Notes: a model not told the origin generated them from the letters alone. A stretch of DNA of 64,000 nucleotides from Leptothrix discophora (GCF_030705305.1 NZ_JAUZEE010000004.1:1-64000), one strand, 5' to 3'. Counted from the stretch's first letter, positions 52,981 to 61,402 are shown. Numbers and translations: made by a program.

Positions 52981-54825
52981 TCAGGCCTTGATGGAGACGG
53001 TCGACGTCAGGTTCGGGGTCGGCTTCGCGCCGGGGTTCGGATGGCTGGCTTGCGCGGCCGCGTGCTGTGCCGCCTGTTGTGCCGCCTGTTGTGCCGCTTG
53101 CTGTGCCGCCTGCTGTGCAGCGTGTTGCGCCGCATGGGCGGCGCTGCCAGCCGCAGCAGCGGCCATCGGCCGGTTCAGCGGCACGACCTGGCCGGGTGCG
53201 CCGCCGCGCATGGCGTGGAGGACCTCCTCGGCGGTGCCGAAGTGCAGCTGGCGGCCGCCGTCGATCACCAGCATCTTGTTGACGTGCTGGGTCAGCGTCT
53301 GGCGGTGCGTCACGACGATCACGGTGGCCTGGCCCTGCAGGCGCTTGAGGGTCTCGGCCAGCGCGAGTTCGCCGGCGCCGTCGAGGTTGGCGTTGGGCTC
53401 GTCCAGCACGATCAGCTTGGGGTTGCCGTAGAGCGCGCGGGCCAGCGCGATGCGCTGGCGCTGGCCGGGCGACAGCAGCGCGGCGTTCGGGTCGACGCGG
53501 GTGTCGTAGCCGTCGGGCAGCGCGAGGATCAGCTCGTGCACGCCGGCCCGCTGGGCCGCCGCGACGACCTGGGCCGAATCGACCGGGCCCATGCGGGCGA
53601 TGTTGTCGGCGACGGTGCCGGCAAACAGTTCGACGTCCTGCGGCATGTAGCCGATGTGCGGGCCAATCTGCTCGCGGGTCCAGCGCGACAGGTCAACGCC
53701 GTCGAGCCGGACCTGGCCCTGGGTCGGCGCCCACAGGCCGATCAGCAGGCGCACCAGCGTGCTCTTGCCGGCGCCGCTGGGGCCGATGACGGCCATCGAC
53801 TCGCCGGCCTCCAGGCGCAGCTGCACGCCGCCGATCAGCACGCGGTCGCTGTGGGGCGGGCGGTAGACCAGGCCGGCCACGGTCAGCAGGCCGGTCGGCG
53901 CGGGCAGCGGCATCTGCGGCCGGCGGTTCAGCGCCTCGGTCATCAGCGGGTCGAGGCGACGCCAGGCGAGCCGGCCTTCGGCCAGGATCTTCCAGCTGCC
54001 GACGATCTGCTCGACCGGCTGCAGCGCGCGGCCCAGCAGCATCGACGAGGCGATCATCACGCCGGGCGTGGCCTGGCCGTCGAGCACCAGCCAGGCGCCC
54101 AGCGCGGTCATCAGGATCTGCGTGACCTGGCGCGAGATGCGGGTGATCGCCGCCATCGAGACCGAGCGGCGTGCCACCGGGTCCTGCGTGGCGGCCAGTT
54201 CGGCACTCAGGCCGTTCCAGCGCCCGACCAGCGCGTCGGCCATGCCCATGGCCTGGGCGACCTCGGCGTTGACCATGGCTTGATCCAGGAAGCGCTGGCT
54301 CGCGCCGGCTTCCTTCTGCAGCTTCTCGATCGCCGACTGCGTCATGCGGTCGTTGAGCCAGGCCAGGCCCAGCATCAGCGCGGCGCTGAAAAAGGCCGCC
54401 ACGCCCAGCCAGACGTTGGCCACCGCGATGACGCCGATGAAGACCACCGCCCAGGGCGCGTCCATGATCGCCACCAGGCCCTGCGAGGAGAACAGCGCGC
54501 GCAGCCGGCCGACGTCGCGCAGCGCCTCGTTGGTGAAGGCGCCCTGGCGCCTGGCGGCCACGGCCAGCGACAGCCGGGCGATCTCCGGCGCCATGGCGTC
54601 GTTGATGATGTTGCCCAGCACGCCCTGCAGGCGGCCACGCAGGTAGTCCAGCACGCCGGCCAGCGCCAGCGCGATGCTCACGCCGATCACCAGCATCAGC
54701 AGGGTCTCGCGGCTGCCGCTGCTGAGCACCCGGTCGAAGACCTGCAGGCTGAAGATGGCCGGGAACAGCCACATCAGGTTGATCGCCGCCGAGAAGCCGG
54801 CGATGGTGCGGAGCAGGGATTTCAT
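52981..54825 (-). CDS. Type I secretion ABC transporter (PrtD-like) with Ala/Gln repeat tail
   Basis: Membrane domain about 5-290, starting with LLRTIAGFSAAINLMWLFPA, without a C39 domain, as in protease/lipase exporters of the PrtD/AprD family. Nucleotide-binding domain: GPSGAGKST, YMPQDVELF, LSPGQRQRIALARAL (signature with Pro), LIVLDEPNANLD and VVTHRQ. The C-terminal ~60 residues are low-complexity AAQQ and AAQH units, absent from the usual family. No substrate gene is adjacent. ATG 54825 matches the family start; the upstream open frame has no support. Confidence 0.92.
   Translation of the reverse strand: MKSLLRTIAGFSAAINLMWLFPAIFSLQVFDRVLSSGSRETLLMLVIGVSIALALAGVLDYLRGRLQGVLGNIINDAMAPEIARLSLAVAARRQGAFTNEALRDVGRLRALFSSQGLVAIMDAPWAVVFIGVIAVANVWLGVAAFFSAALMLGLAWLNDRMTQSAIEKLQKEAGASQRFLDQAMVNAEVAQAMGMADALVGRWNGLSAELAATQDPVARRSVSMAAITRISRQVTQILMTALGAWLVLDGQATPGVMIASSMLLGRALQPVEQIVGSWKILAEGRLAWRRLDPLMTEALNRRPQMPLPAPTGLLTVAGLVYRPPHSDRVLIGGVQLRLEAGESMAVIGPSGAGKSTLVRLLIGLWAPTQGQVRLDGVDLSRWTREQIGPHIGYMPQDVELFAGTVADNIARMGPVDSAQVVAAAQRAGVHELILALPDGYDTRVDPNAALLSPGQRQRIALARALYGNPKLIVLDEPNANLDGAGELALAETLKRLQGQATVIVVTHRQTLTQHVNKMLVIDGGRQLHFGTAEEVLHAMRGGAPGQVVPLNRPMAAAAAGSAAHAAQHAAQQAAQQAAQQAAQQAAQHAAAQASHPNPGAKPTPNLTSTVSIKA
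53052..53130 (-). repeat. 12-bp tandem repeats encoding AAQQ
   Basis: Five to six imperfect copies of a 12-base unit (TGTGCCGCCTGT-like on the + strand) encode the Ala-Ala-Gln-Gln tail of the ABC exporter. Slippage could change tail length. Confidence 0.7.
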
Positions 54826-55079
54826 GCGTGTGGGATCGGGCGTTTCGACGTCTTGCGCGCCAGTCCGGCACGCACGGGCGTCAGTGTGCGTCCATCGGAA
54901 CCGTTCCCGATCGCCCGGCCCCGGCCGGGTCGGCCACTTTGTCTCGCTGGACGGGAGTTCGTGCAGGTCAACGCCCCTGCGAGCCTGGGGAACGGTCTCG
55001 CGGCGACAACAACAGGGGCGTGCGGGCATGCCTCCCGCGAGGTCCGCTGGCACGCGACCTGCGAGGCCGACCCACACGT

Positions 55080-55135
55080 CGAGTAGAAGCGTTCACCGCC
55101 GCACCAGCCCCGTGCGCGCGGCCGGAAATTGCTCG
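55080..55135 (+). ncRNA. Xanthine-I riboswitch (NMT1 motif), copy 1
   Basis: The conserved internal-loop strands TAGAAGCGTTCA (55084-55095) and GGAAATTGCTC (55124-55134) are both present. P1 is CGAG/CTCG (55080-55083 with 55132-55135). P2 is CCGC plus CGCAC pairing with GTGCG and GCGG, with one bulged C. This is the NMT1-motif architecture reported to bind xanthine and related oxidised purines. It precedes the Rieske oxygenase gene by 43 bases; a hairpin abutting the Shine-Dalgarno follows, so control of translation is likely. Confidence 0.88.
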
Positions 55136-55150
55136 GTTCCCCTTCACGAC

Positions 55151-55173
55151 CTGGTGCGCCGCACCAGAAGGAG
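55151..55173 (+). promoter_or_regulatory. Expression platform of riboswitch 1: hairpin abutting the ribosome site
   Basis: CTGGTGC/GCACCAG with a GCC loop (55151-55167) is followed directly by AAGGAG (55168-55173), 5 bases before the ATG at 55179. CCTTC at 55144-55148 can pair with GAAGG at 55168-55172 area and extend the stem over the ribosome site. Confidence 0.6.
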
Positions 55174-55178
55174 ATCCC

Positions 55179-56210
55179 ATGCTGACCGCGCAACAAGCCG
55201 TCTTCCGCCGCTACTGGCACGCCGTGATGCCGCTCGCCGACCTGGCCGACGGCCCCCGGCCCTTCACGCTGATGGGCGAGCAGATCGTGCTGTTCCTCGA
55301 TGCGCACGGCCAGCCGGCCGCGCTGAAGGACCGCTGCTGCCACCGCACCGCGAAGCTGTCGCTGGGCTGGTGCAAGGACGGCTCGATCCAGTGCGGCTAC
55401 CACGGCTGGCGCTACGACCGGACCGGCCGCGTGATCGAGATCCCGCAGTACCCGGCCGATCGGGCCATCCCGGCCGACTACTGCACGCCGGCCTGGCGCT
55501 GCGTGGCACGGCATGGCTATGCCTGGGTCGCGCTGGTCGGGCCGGACGAGGAGCCGCTCGCCCCGATCCCCGAGATCCCCGAGTTCGGCGCGCCGGGCTG
55601 GCGCACCATCTTCCAGTTCCACGAGACCTGGGCCTGCAGCCCGCTGCGGGCGCTCGAGAACAGCTTCGACAACTCGCACTTCAGCTTCGTGCACCGCGCC
55701 ACCTTCGGCGTGGCCGCGCAGCCCGCGCCCAGCCGCTACGAGCTGGTGCCGACCGCGCACGGCTTCCAGGCCGAGACGGTGATCCAGGCCGTCAACCCGC
55801 CGGCCTTCCAGCGCATCAGCGGCGTCGCCGAGCCGGTCACGACGCGCCACATGCGCAACGCCTACTACCTGCCCTTCTCGCGCCGGCTGGACATCGAGTA
55901 CCCCGGCGGCGTGCGCCACGTGATCATCAACTGCTTCACGCCCATCGACGACGGCCACATCCAGCTGTGCCAATGGCTGTTCCGCAACGACACCGAGCAA
56001 GACTGCCCGGCGCAGCTGCTGATCGACTTCGATGCCGAGATCACGCGCGAGGACAAGGCCATCCTGGAGTCGACCGACCCGGACGCGCTGGTCGACACGC
56101 GCCGGCGCGGCGTCGAGTTCTCGATGGACAGCGACCGGCCCGGCATGCTGATCCGCAAGCACCTGATGGAACTGCTGGCGCGCCACGGCGAAGCCGAGGT
56201 GCACCGCTGA
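55179..56210 (+). CDS. Rieske-type ring-hydroxylating/demethylating oxygenase, large subunit
   Basis: N-terminal Rieske domain with ligands C53-x-H55 and C72-x-x-H75 around a [2Fe-2S] cluster. The catalytic domain has the mononuclear-iron motif D164-x2-H167-x4-H172 (DNSHFSFVH). At 343 aa it resembles PobA/VanA/NdmA-type single-component oxygenases, which hydroxylate rings or remove N- or O-methyl groups using a separate reductase. A xanthine-I riboswitch directly upstream predicts a substrate linked to purines, for example xanthine, urate or a methylxanthine. No reductase with a plant-type ferredoxin is adjacent. Strong AAGGAG before the ATG. Confidence 0.9.
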   Translation: MLTAQQAVFRRYWHAVMPLADLADGPRPFTLMGEQIVLFLDAHGQPAALKDRCCHRTAKLSLGWCKDGSIQCGYHGWRYDRTGRVIEIPQYPADRAIPADYCTPAWRCVARHGYAWVALVGPDEEPLAPIPEIPEFGAPGWRTIFQFHETWACSPLRALENSFDNSHFSFVHRATFGVAAQPAPSRYELVPTAHGFQAETVIQAVNPPAFQRISGVAEPVTTRHMRNAYYLPFSRRLDIEYPGGVRHVIINCFTPIDDGHIQLCQWLFRNDTEQDCPAQLLIDFDAEITREDKAILESTDPDALVDTRRRGVEFSMDSDRPGMLIRKHLMELLARHGEAEVHR

Positions 56211-56315
56211 GGCGGGCCGCCGGGACACGTCGCGGTGCATCGTGCCTGCCGGCGGTGCATCCGGCGTCCGGCTGCCACGCGGCACGGCTGGCACGGCCCG
56301 TGCATTGATCCACCG

Positions 56316-56366
56316 CAAGAGTAGAAGCGTTCAGCCACCGGTACCGGTGGCAGGAAATTGCTCTTG
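56316..56366 (+). ncRNA. Xanthine-I riboswitch (NMT1 motif), copy 2
   Basis: It has the same core as copy 1: TAGAAGCGTTCA (56322-56333) and GGAAATTGCTC (56353-56363). P1 is a perfect 6-bp CAAGAG/CTCTTG (56316-56321 with 56361-56366). P2 is GCCACCG/CGGTGGC capped by GTAC (56334-56351). It lies between the Rieske gene and the next gene. P1 and P2 differ in sequence from copy 1 while the core is unchanged, good covariation support. Confidence 0.9.
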
Positions 56367-56373
56367 ACCAGCC

Positions 56374-56400
56374 GGTGTGGCTCATCGAATGAGCCACACC
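56374..56400 (+). promoter_or_regulatory. 12-bp perfect hairpin, expression platform of riboswitch 2
   Basis: GGTGTGGCTCAT pairs with ATGAGCCACACC around CGA, 7 bases after the aptamer. No T-run follows, so it is not a normal intrinsic terminator; it may act through pausing, Rho or RNA stability. It lies about 100 bases before the GTG start of the next gene. Confidence 0.65.
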
Positions 56401-56497
56401 TCGTCGTGGTGCAGCACCTGGCGACCTCGTCGCGGCCGTGGCCGCGCAGGACCGTCGGTGCCGCATCGGCCTGATCAAGAAACGTCGCACGCCTGCC

Positions 56498-57109
56498 GTG
56501 AAGATCCTGCTGCTCTGGTGCCACCCCGACCCGCAAAGCTACAGCGCCGCGCTGCGCCAGGCTGCTGCGGACGCGCTGCGCGAAGCCGGTCATGAGCTGC
56601 GCGAGATCGATCTCTACGCGCTGCATGCCCAGGGCGGCTTCGATCCGGTGCTGAGCCCGGACGAGAAGCGCAGCTACCTGGCCGACACCGACCGCAACAT
56701 CGCCGCGGTGCAGCCGCATGTCGACGCGCTGCGGTGGGCCGAGGGCTGGGTGGTCGTCTACCCGACCTGGATGTACGGCCCGCCGGCCTTGCTCAAGGGC
56801 TGGCTGGACCGGGTCTTCCTGCCCGGCGTGAGCTTCGGCCTGGGCGGCTCGCGGCACCGGCCCATCGTCGGCGCGCTGAAGAACATCCGCTGGTTCTGCG
56901 GCATCACCACCTCGGGCTCGCCCTGGTGGTGGCTGCGCTGGATCGGCGACCCCGGCCGTCGGCTGTTCCTGCGCGGCCTCAAGCCGCTGTACGCACGCGG
57001 CTGCCGCACCGACTGGCTGCAGCTGCACGCGATGAACTACGCCACCGAGCGCGACCGCACGCGCTTCCTGGGTCGCGTGCGGCGCACCTTGTCCAGCCGG
57101 GCAGCCTGA
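56498..57109 (+). CDS. NAD(P)H dehydrogenase/flavodoxin-fold FMN oxidoreductase (MdaB/KefF-like)
   Basis: Flavodoxin-like fold: KILLLWCHPDPQSYSAALRQ (phosphate loop region), ELREIDLYALHAQGGFDPVL, WVVVYPTWMYGPPALLKGWL (flavin-site strand) and a DRVFLPG continuation. Such proteins reduce quinones or flavins with NAD(P)H. Here it might pass electrons to the oxygenases of this locus, an inference. GTG 56498 is the family start; no clear ribosome site. The gene lies behind riboswitch 2. Confidence 0.85.
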   Translation: MKILLLWCHPDPQSYSAALRQAAADALREAGHELREIDLYALHAQGGFDPVLSPDEKRSYLADTDRNIAAVQPHVDALRWAEGWVVVYPTWMYGPPALLKGWLDRVFLPGVSFGLGGSRHRPIVGALKNIRWFCGITTSGSPWWWLRWIGDPGRRLFLRGLKPLYARGCRTDWLQLHAMNYATERDRTRFLGRVRRTLSSRAA

Positions 57110-57120
57110 AGGGAATGCCG

Positions 57121-57594
57121 ATGAACACGGGCTCATCCTCGAACGACATCGCGCAGCCGCTGGCCCGCTACAGCGCGTTCCGGCGCTGCGGCGACTGGCT
57201 GCTGCTGTCGGGCGTGATCGCGGTCGATCCGGCCGCCAGCCGCATCGTGCGCGGCTACGACGACATCCCACCCGAGGCCCAGGCCCTGCTGGGGCGCAGC
57301 CACGAGTTCTCGACCGACTGGCGCGAGGGCCCGATCCTGGCGCAGAGCTGGTACGTGCTGGACCGCATCCGCGCGACGGTCGAGAGCGCCGGTGCGCGCA
57401 TGGACCAGGTCGTCAAGCTGGTGCAGTACTTCCGCGACCTGGACCATTTCCCGCACTACAGCCGGGTGCGCCGGCTGTTCTTTCCCGGCCTGCCGCCGGC
57501 GTCCACCGTGGTCGAGGTCAGCGGCATGCTGCCCTCGCCGGACATCCTCGTCGAGGTCGAGGCCACCGTGTGGCTCGGCACGCCCGATGCATGA
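57121..57594 (+). CDS. RidA/YjgF-YER057c-UK114 family protein
   Basis: Trimeric chorismate-mutase-like fold. LARYSAFRRCGDWLLLSGVI at the start and GARMDQVVKLVQYFRDLDHF, then RRLFFPGLPPASTVVEVSGM, match the family with its substrate-site Arg region (SRVRRLF). RidA proteins hydrolyse reactive enamine/imine intermediates; relatives act in pyrimidine and ureide breakdown (RutC-like). At 157 aa it is longer than classic RidA (~128). AAGGGA stands before the ATG. It is the second gene after riboswitch 2. Confidence 0.88.
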   Translation: MNTGSSSNDIAQPLARYSAFRRCGDWLLLSGVIAVDPAASRIVRGYDDIPPEAQALLGRSHEFSTDWREGPILAQSWYVLDRIRATVESAGARMDQVVKLVQYFRDLDHFPHYSRVRRLFFPGLPPASTVVEVSGMLPSPDILVEVEATVWLGTPDA

Positions 57595-57614
57595 ACCCCG
57601 TCAGGAGTGACCCG

Positions 57615-58421
57615 ATGCTGCACGGCCCCATCCCCGCCCGTCGCTTCCTGCCCTACCTGAGCTGGACGGTCATCGAGGCCCTGCCCGACCGCGCCAACAC
57701 GGTGATCGTGCTGGCCACCGGCACCATCGAGCAGCATGGCCCGCACCTGCCCTGCGCGGTCGATGCGCTGATCGCCACCGGCGTGGTCGGCGCCGCGCTG
57801 GCACGGCTGGACGACGCGGTGCCGGCCTACGCGCTGCCGCCGCTGACCTATGGCAAGTCCGATGAACACACGCATTTCCCCGGCACGCTGACGACCAGCG
57901 GCGCGACGCTGCAGGCGCTGGTCGAGGACATCGGCGAGTCGGTCTGGCGGGCGGGCTTCCGCAAGCTGCTGATCGTCAACGGCCACGGCGGCCAGCCTCA
58001 GGTGATGGAGATGGCCGCCCGCGCGCTGCGGCTGCGCCACGGCGACTTCGTGGTCGTGCCGCACTTCACCTGGCGGGTGCCGCACGTGGCCGGCCAGTTC
58101 CTGTCCGAGCGCGAACGCCGCCTGGCCATGCATGCCGGCCATGCCGAGACCGCCCTGGTCATGGCGCTGGCGCCCGAGACCGTGCACATGGACCGCGCGG
58201 TGGCGCACTACCCGCCGGAGTTCCCGCGCTCGCTGTCGCCGGATGGCCGGCCCGCCGCCGCCTGGGTCGCGCGCGACTTCGGTCCCAGCGGCGTCATCGG
58301 CGATCCGCACCCGGCCACGCGCGAACAGGGCCTGGCCATCCTCGATTCGCTGGCCGAGAGCTGGGCCGCCGCCATCACCGACCTGCACCGGCTGGACTGG
58401 CCGGCGCGCGAGCCCGCGTGA
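57615..58421 (+). CDS. Creatininase-family amidohydrolase
   Basis: Metal-dependent cyclic-amide hydrolase fold: the ATGTIEQHGPHLP motif with metal Glu and His, then CAVDALIA with metal Asp, FPGTLT, LLIVNGHGGQPQ and the later HAGHAETAL segment with Glu. Relatives hydrolyse creatinine, formamides of riboflavin or F420 biosynthesis, or cyclic ureides. In this locus a ring-opened or cyclic ureide from oxidised purine is plausible. Start ATG 57615 has AGGAG 7 bases upstream; ATG 57591 overlaps the RidA stop but lacks this. 268 aa. Confidence 0.87.
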   Translation: MLHGPIPARRFLPYLSWTVIEALPDRANTVIVLATGTIEQHGPHLPCAVDALIATGVVGAALARLDDAVPAYALPPLTYGKSDEHTHFPGTLTTSGATLQALVEDIGESVWRAGFRKLLIVNGHGGQPQVMEMAARALRLRHGDFVVVPHFTWRVPHVAGQFLSERERRLAMHAGHAETALVMALAPETVHMDRAVAHYPPEFPRSLSPDGRPAAAWVARDFGPSGVIGDPHPATREQGLAILDSLAESWAAAITDLHRLDWPAREPA

Positions 58422-58504
58422 TGCCGCGCGCCGGCCTGCGTGCATCCGCCGCGTCCACCGCGCCAGACGTCTTCTCACCCCAACCTCAACCCCGGAGCCT
58501 CGCC

Positions 58505-59533
58505 ATGCCCATGCCCATGTCCATGCCCACGCAGACCCGTTCGCAGCGCACCCTCGGCCGACTCGCGCTGATCGGCGCGGCGGCCCTCGCCGCCACCTTC
58601 GCCACGCACGCGCAGGCGCAGGAGAAGTTCACCTACCTGACCAACTGGTATGCCCAGGCCGAGCACGGCGGCTTCTACCAGGCACTGGCGACCGGCCTCT
58701 ACAAGAAGGCCGGCCTGGACGTGACCATCAAGATGGGCGGCCCGCAGGTCAACGGCCTGCAGCTGATCGCGGCCGGTGCGGCCGAGTGCTACATGGGCTA
58801 CGACACGCAGACCATGAAGGCCCGCGAGCAGGGCATCCCGGCGGTCACCGTGGCGGCCTCGTTCCAGAAGGACCCGCAGGTGCTGCTGGCCCATCCGCAC
58901 GTCAAGAAGCTGGAGGACCTCAAGGGCAAGACCGTGCTGATCGCCTCGGCCTCCTACTCGACCTTCTGGCCCTGGCTGAAGTCGACCTACGGCTACACCG
59001 ACGACATGGCCAAGCCCTACACCTTCAACGTCCAGCCCTTCATGGCCGACAAGGAGATCGCGCAGCAGGGCTACCTCTCCAGCGAGCCCTTCAAGATCGA
59101 GAAGGAAGGCAAGTTCAAGCCCAGCGTCTTCCTGCTGTCGGACTTCGGCTGGCCCCCGTACTCGACCTCGGTGGTCTGCATGGAGAAGACGGTCAAGGAG
59201 CGCAAGGCCGCCGTGGCCGCCTTCGTCAAGGCGACGATGGAAGGCTGGAAGAGCTACCTCACCGGTGACCCGTCGCCGGCCAATGCGCTGATCAAGAAGG
59301 ACAACCCGAACATGACCGACGACGTCATCGCCAACGGCATCGCCAAGATGAAGGAGACCGGCATGGTCACCGGCGGCGATGCGGCCAAGCTGGGCATCGG
59401 CATCATGACCGACGAGCGCATGAAGAAGACCTTCGACATGATGGTTGCCAACAAGCTGCTCGACGCCGCCAAGGTCGACCTCCGCACGGTCTACACGACC
59501 GAGTTCGTCAAGGACCTGAAGATCATGCCCTGA
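58505..59533 (+). CDS. NMT1-type ABC transporter substrate-binding protein
   Basis: A signal peptide (LGRLALIGAAALAATFATHA) is followed by an NMT1/SsuA periplasmic fold: FTYLTNWYAQAEHGGFYQAL, GLYKKAGLDVTIKMGGPQ, AAECYMGYDTQTMKAREQG, KLEDLKGKTVLIASAS. This is the protein family after which the NMT1 riboswitch motif was named, so a xanthine- or urate-like ligand is likely. It belongs to the same run as the oxygenases and ABC subunits. 342 aa. Confidence 0.92.
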   Translation: MPMPMSMPTQTRSQRTLGRLALIGAAALAATFATHAQAQEKFTYLTNWYAQAEHGGFYQALATGLYKKAGLDVTIKMGGPQVNGLQLIAAGAAECYMGYDTQTMKAREQGIPAVTVAASFQKDPQVLLAHPHVKKLEDLKGKTVLIASASYSTFWPWLKSTYGYTDDMAKPYTFNVQPFMADKEIAQQGYLSSEPFKIEKEGKFKPSVFLLSDFGWPPYSTSVVCMEKTVKERKAAVAAFVKATMEGWKSYLTGDPSPANALIKKDNPNMTDDVIANGIAKMKETGMVTGGDAAKLGIGIMTDERMKKTFDMMVANKLLDAAKVDLRTVYTTEFVKDLKIMP

Positions 59534-59609
59534 GGTCGTCATGCCCTACCAGCCTGGGCGCCTGCGACCTCCACGCGACCCCGCTCGCCCAGGCCATCCG
59601 GAGAACCGC

Positions 59610-60584
59610 ATGCAAGCGAACCTGCCCGTCATCGACCTCGCACCCAGCTTCGGCACCGACCCGGCGGGCGCGCGCGACGTGGCCCGCCAGATCGACGCGG
59701 CCTGCCGCCGCCACGGCTTCTTCTACGTCGTCGGCCATGGCGTGCCGCTGGCGCTGATCAGCCACCTGTTCATGGTCAACCGGCGTTACTTCGAGCTGCC
59801 TGAGGACATCAAGAACCGGTGCCACATCGAACGCTCCGGCGGCCTCCAGCGCGGCTACGACCCGATCGGCTGGCAGGCGCTGGAGTCCGGCCGGCCGGCC
59901 GACCTGAAGGAGAGCTTCTACCTCGGCGCCGAGCGCGGACCGGACGATGCGCTGGTGCGCGCCGGCACGCCCAACCACGGCCCCAACCAGTGGCCCGACG
60001 AGGCCCATGCACCGGGCTTCCGCCTGGCCTGCGAGACCTATGCCGCCGCGCTGGAGCGCCTGGGCCGCCACCTGATGGGCCTGATCGCGCTGGGCCTGGG
60101 CCTGCCGCGTGGCCACTTCGAGCCCTTCCTGCAGGACCCCATGCCCATCCTGCGGCTGCTGCACTACCCGCCGCAGCAGGCCAGCACGCTGGACGACCAG
60201 ATCGGCTCGGGCGCGCACACCGACTGGGGCGGCATCACGCTGCTCGCGCAGGACGATGCCGGCGGGCTGCAGGTGCGCGACGAGCTGGGCCGCTGGCTGG
60301 ACGCCCGGCCGATCGAGGGCAGCTTCGTCGTCAACCTCGGCGACCTGATGCAGCGCTGGACCAACGACCGCTACCGCTCCACGCTGCACCGCGTGGTGAA
60401 CGCGCAAAGCGGCCGCGACCGGCACTCGATCGCCTACTTCTTCGACATCGACTACCACGCCCGCGTCGAGGTGCTGCCGACCTGCTGCAGCGCCGACAAC
60501 CCGGCCCGCCACGCCCCGATCACCGCCGGCGAGCACATCGTCGAGATGTATCGCCGCACCACGCTCACGGAGAGCACGACATGA
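59610..60584 (+). CDS. 2-oxoglutarate/Fe(II)-dependent oxygenase, isopenicillin N synthase family
   Basis: Double-stranded beta-helix oxygenase with the full iron triad H203-x-D205 (HTDWG) and H260 (STLHRVV), and the 2-oxoglutarate pair R271-x-S273 (RHSIAYFF). The N-terminal DIOX_N part begins LPVIDLAPSF and contains RHGFFYVVGHGVP. Bacterial members hydroxylate or demethylate small molecules. It sits inside an NMT1-type importer operon between binding protein and ATPase, so it likely oxidises the imported compound. 324 aa; its stop overlaps the ATPase ATG. Confidence 0.9.
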   Translation: MQANLPVIDLAPSFGTDPAGARDVARQIDAACRRHGFFYVVGHGVPLALISHLFMVNRRYFELPEDIKNRCHIERSGGLQRGYDPIGWQALESGRPADLKESFYLGAERGPDDALVRAGTPNHGPNQWPDEAHAPGFRLACETYAAALERLGRHLMGLIALGLGLPRGHFEPFLQDPMPILRLLHYPPQQASTLDDQIGSGAHTDWGGITLLAQDDAGGLQVRDELGRWLDARPIEGSFVVNLGDLMQRWTNDRYRSTLHRVVNAQSGRDRHSIAYFFDIDYHARVEVLPTCCSADNPARHAPITAGEHIVEMYRRTTLTESTT

Positions 60585-61402
60585 CCGACCTTGCGGCGGA
60601 CCGCGCGCCCGCCATCGACATCCTGTCCGCCGAGCAGGTCTACCCCAACGGCACGCGCGCGCTGCTGCCGGTGGACCTGTCGATCCGTGACGGCGAGTTC
60701 GTCACGCTGCTGGGCCCGTCGGGCTGCGGCAAGAGCACGCTGCTGAAGATGATCGCCGGCCTGCTGCAGCCCACCGATGGCCGCATCCAGCTGTGGCACC
60801 GGCCGGTCGAGCAGCTCGCCAGCGTGGGCAAGCGCCTGGCCTTCGTGTTCCAGGAGGCCACGCTGATGCCCTGGACCACCGTGGCACGCAACGTCCGCCT
60901 GCCGCTGGACCTGCAAGGCATGAAGCCGGCCGAGGCCGATCCGAAGGTGGCTCAGGCGCTGAGCCTGGTCGGGCTGGAGAAGTTCGCCGGCCAGCGCCCA
61001 CGCGAGCTGTCCGGCGGCATGCAGATGCGGGTCTCGATCGCCCGCGGCCTGGTCACCGAGCCGCAGCTGCTGCTGATGGACGAGCCCTTCGGCGCGCTCG
61101 ACGAGATCACCCGCAACCGGCTGGACGGCGACCTGCTCGAACTCTGGCAGCGCCAGAAGCTCACGGTCGTGTTCGTGACCCACTCGATCCACGAGGCGGT
61201 CTTCCTGTCCAGCCGCGTGGTGGTGATGGCGGCCCGGCCGGGCCGGGTGGTCGAGCAGGTCGAGATCGACCAGCCCTACCCGCGCGGCCCCGAATGGCGC
61301 GTCAGCCAGCGCTACGCGCAGATCGCGGCCCACCTGCAGGACAGCCTGCTCAAGGCCAGCCAGGACGAGGACGGCCTTGTCGCCATCGGAGCCCGCACAT
61401 GA
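60581..61402 (+). CDS. ABC transporter ATPase, NitT/TauT type
   Basis: Contains GPSGCGKST (Walker A), FQEATLMPWTT (Q-loop), LSGGMQMRVSIARG (signature), LLLMDEPFGALD (Walker B) and FVTHSIHE (His switch). The ATG overlaps the oxygenase stop and the end overlaps the permease ATG. 273 aa. Confidence 0.94.
   Translation: MTDLAADRAPAIDILSAEQVYPNGTRALLPVDLSIRDGEFVTLLGPSGCGKSTLLKMIAGLLQPTDGRIQLWHRPVEQLASVGKRLAFVFQEATLMPWTTVARNVRLPLDLQGMKPAEADPKVAQALSLVGLEKFAGQRPRELSGGMQMRVSIARGLVTEPQLLLMDEPFGALDEITRNRLDGDLLELWQRQKLTVVFVTHSIHEAVFLSSRVVVMAARPGRVVEQVEIDQPYPRGPEWRVSQRYAQIAAHLQDSLLKASQDEDGLVAIGART

Noticed and set aside
58422-58504. A third xanthine-I riboswitch before the NMT1 binding protein
   Set aside because: The TAGAAGCGTTCA and GGAAATTGCTC strands are absent there; only the copies at 55.1 and 56.3 kb have both.
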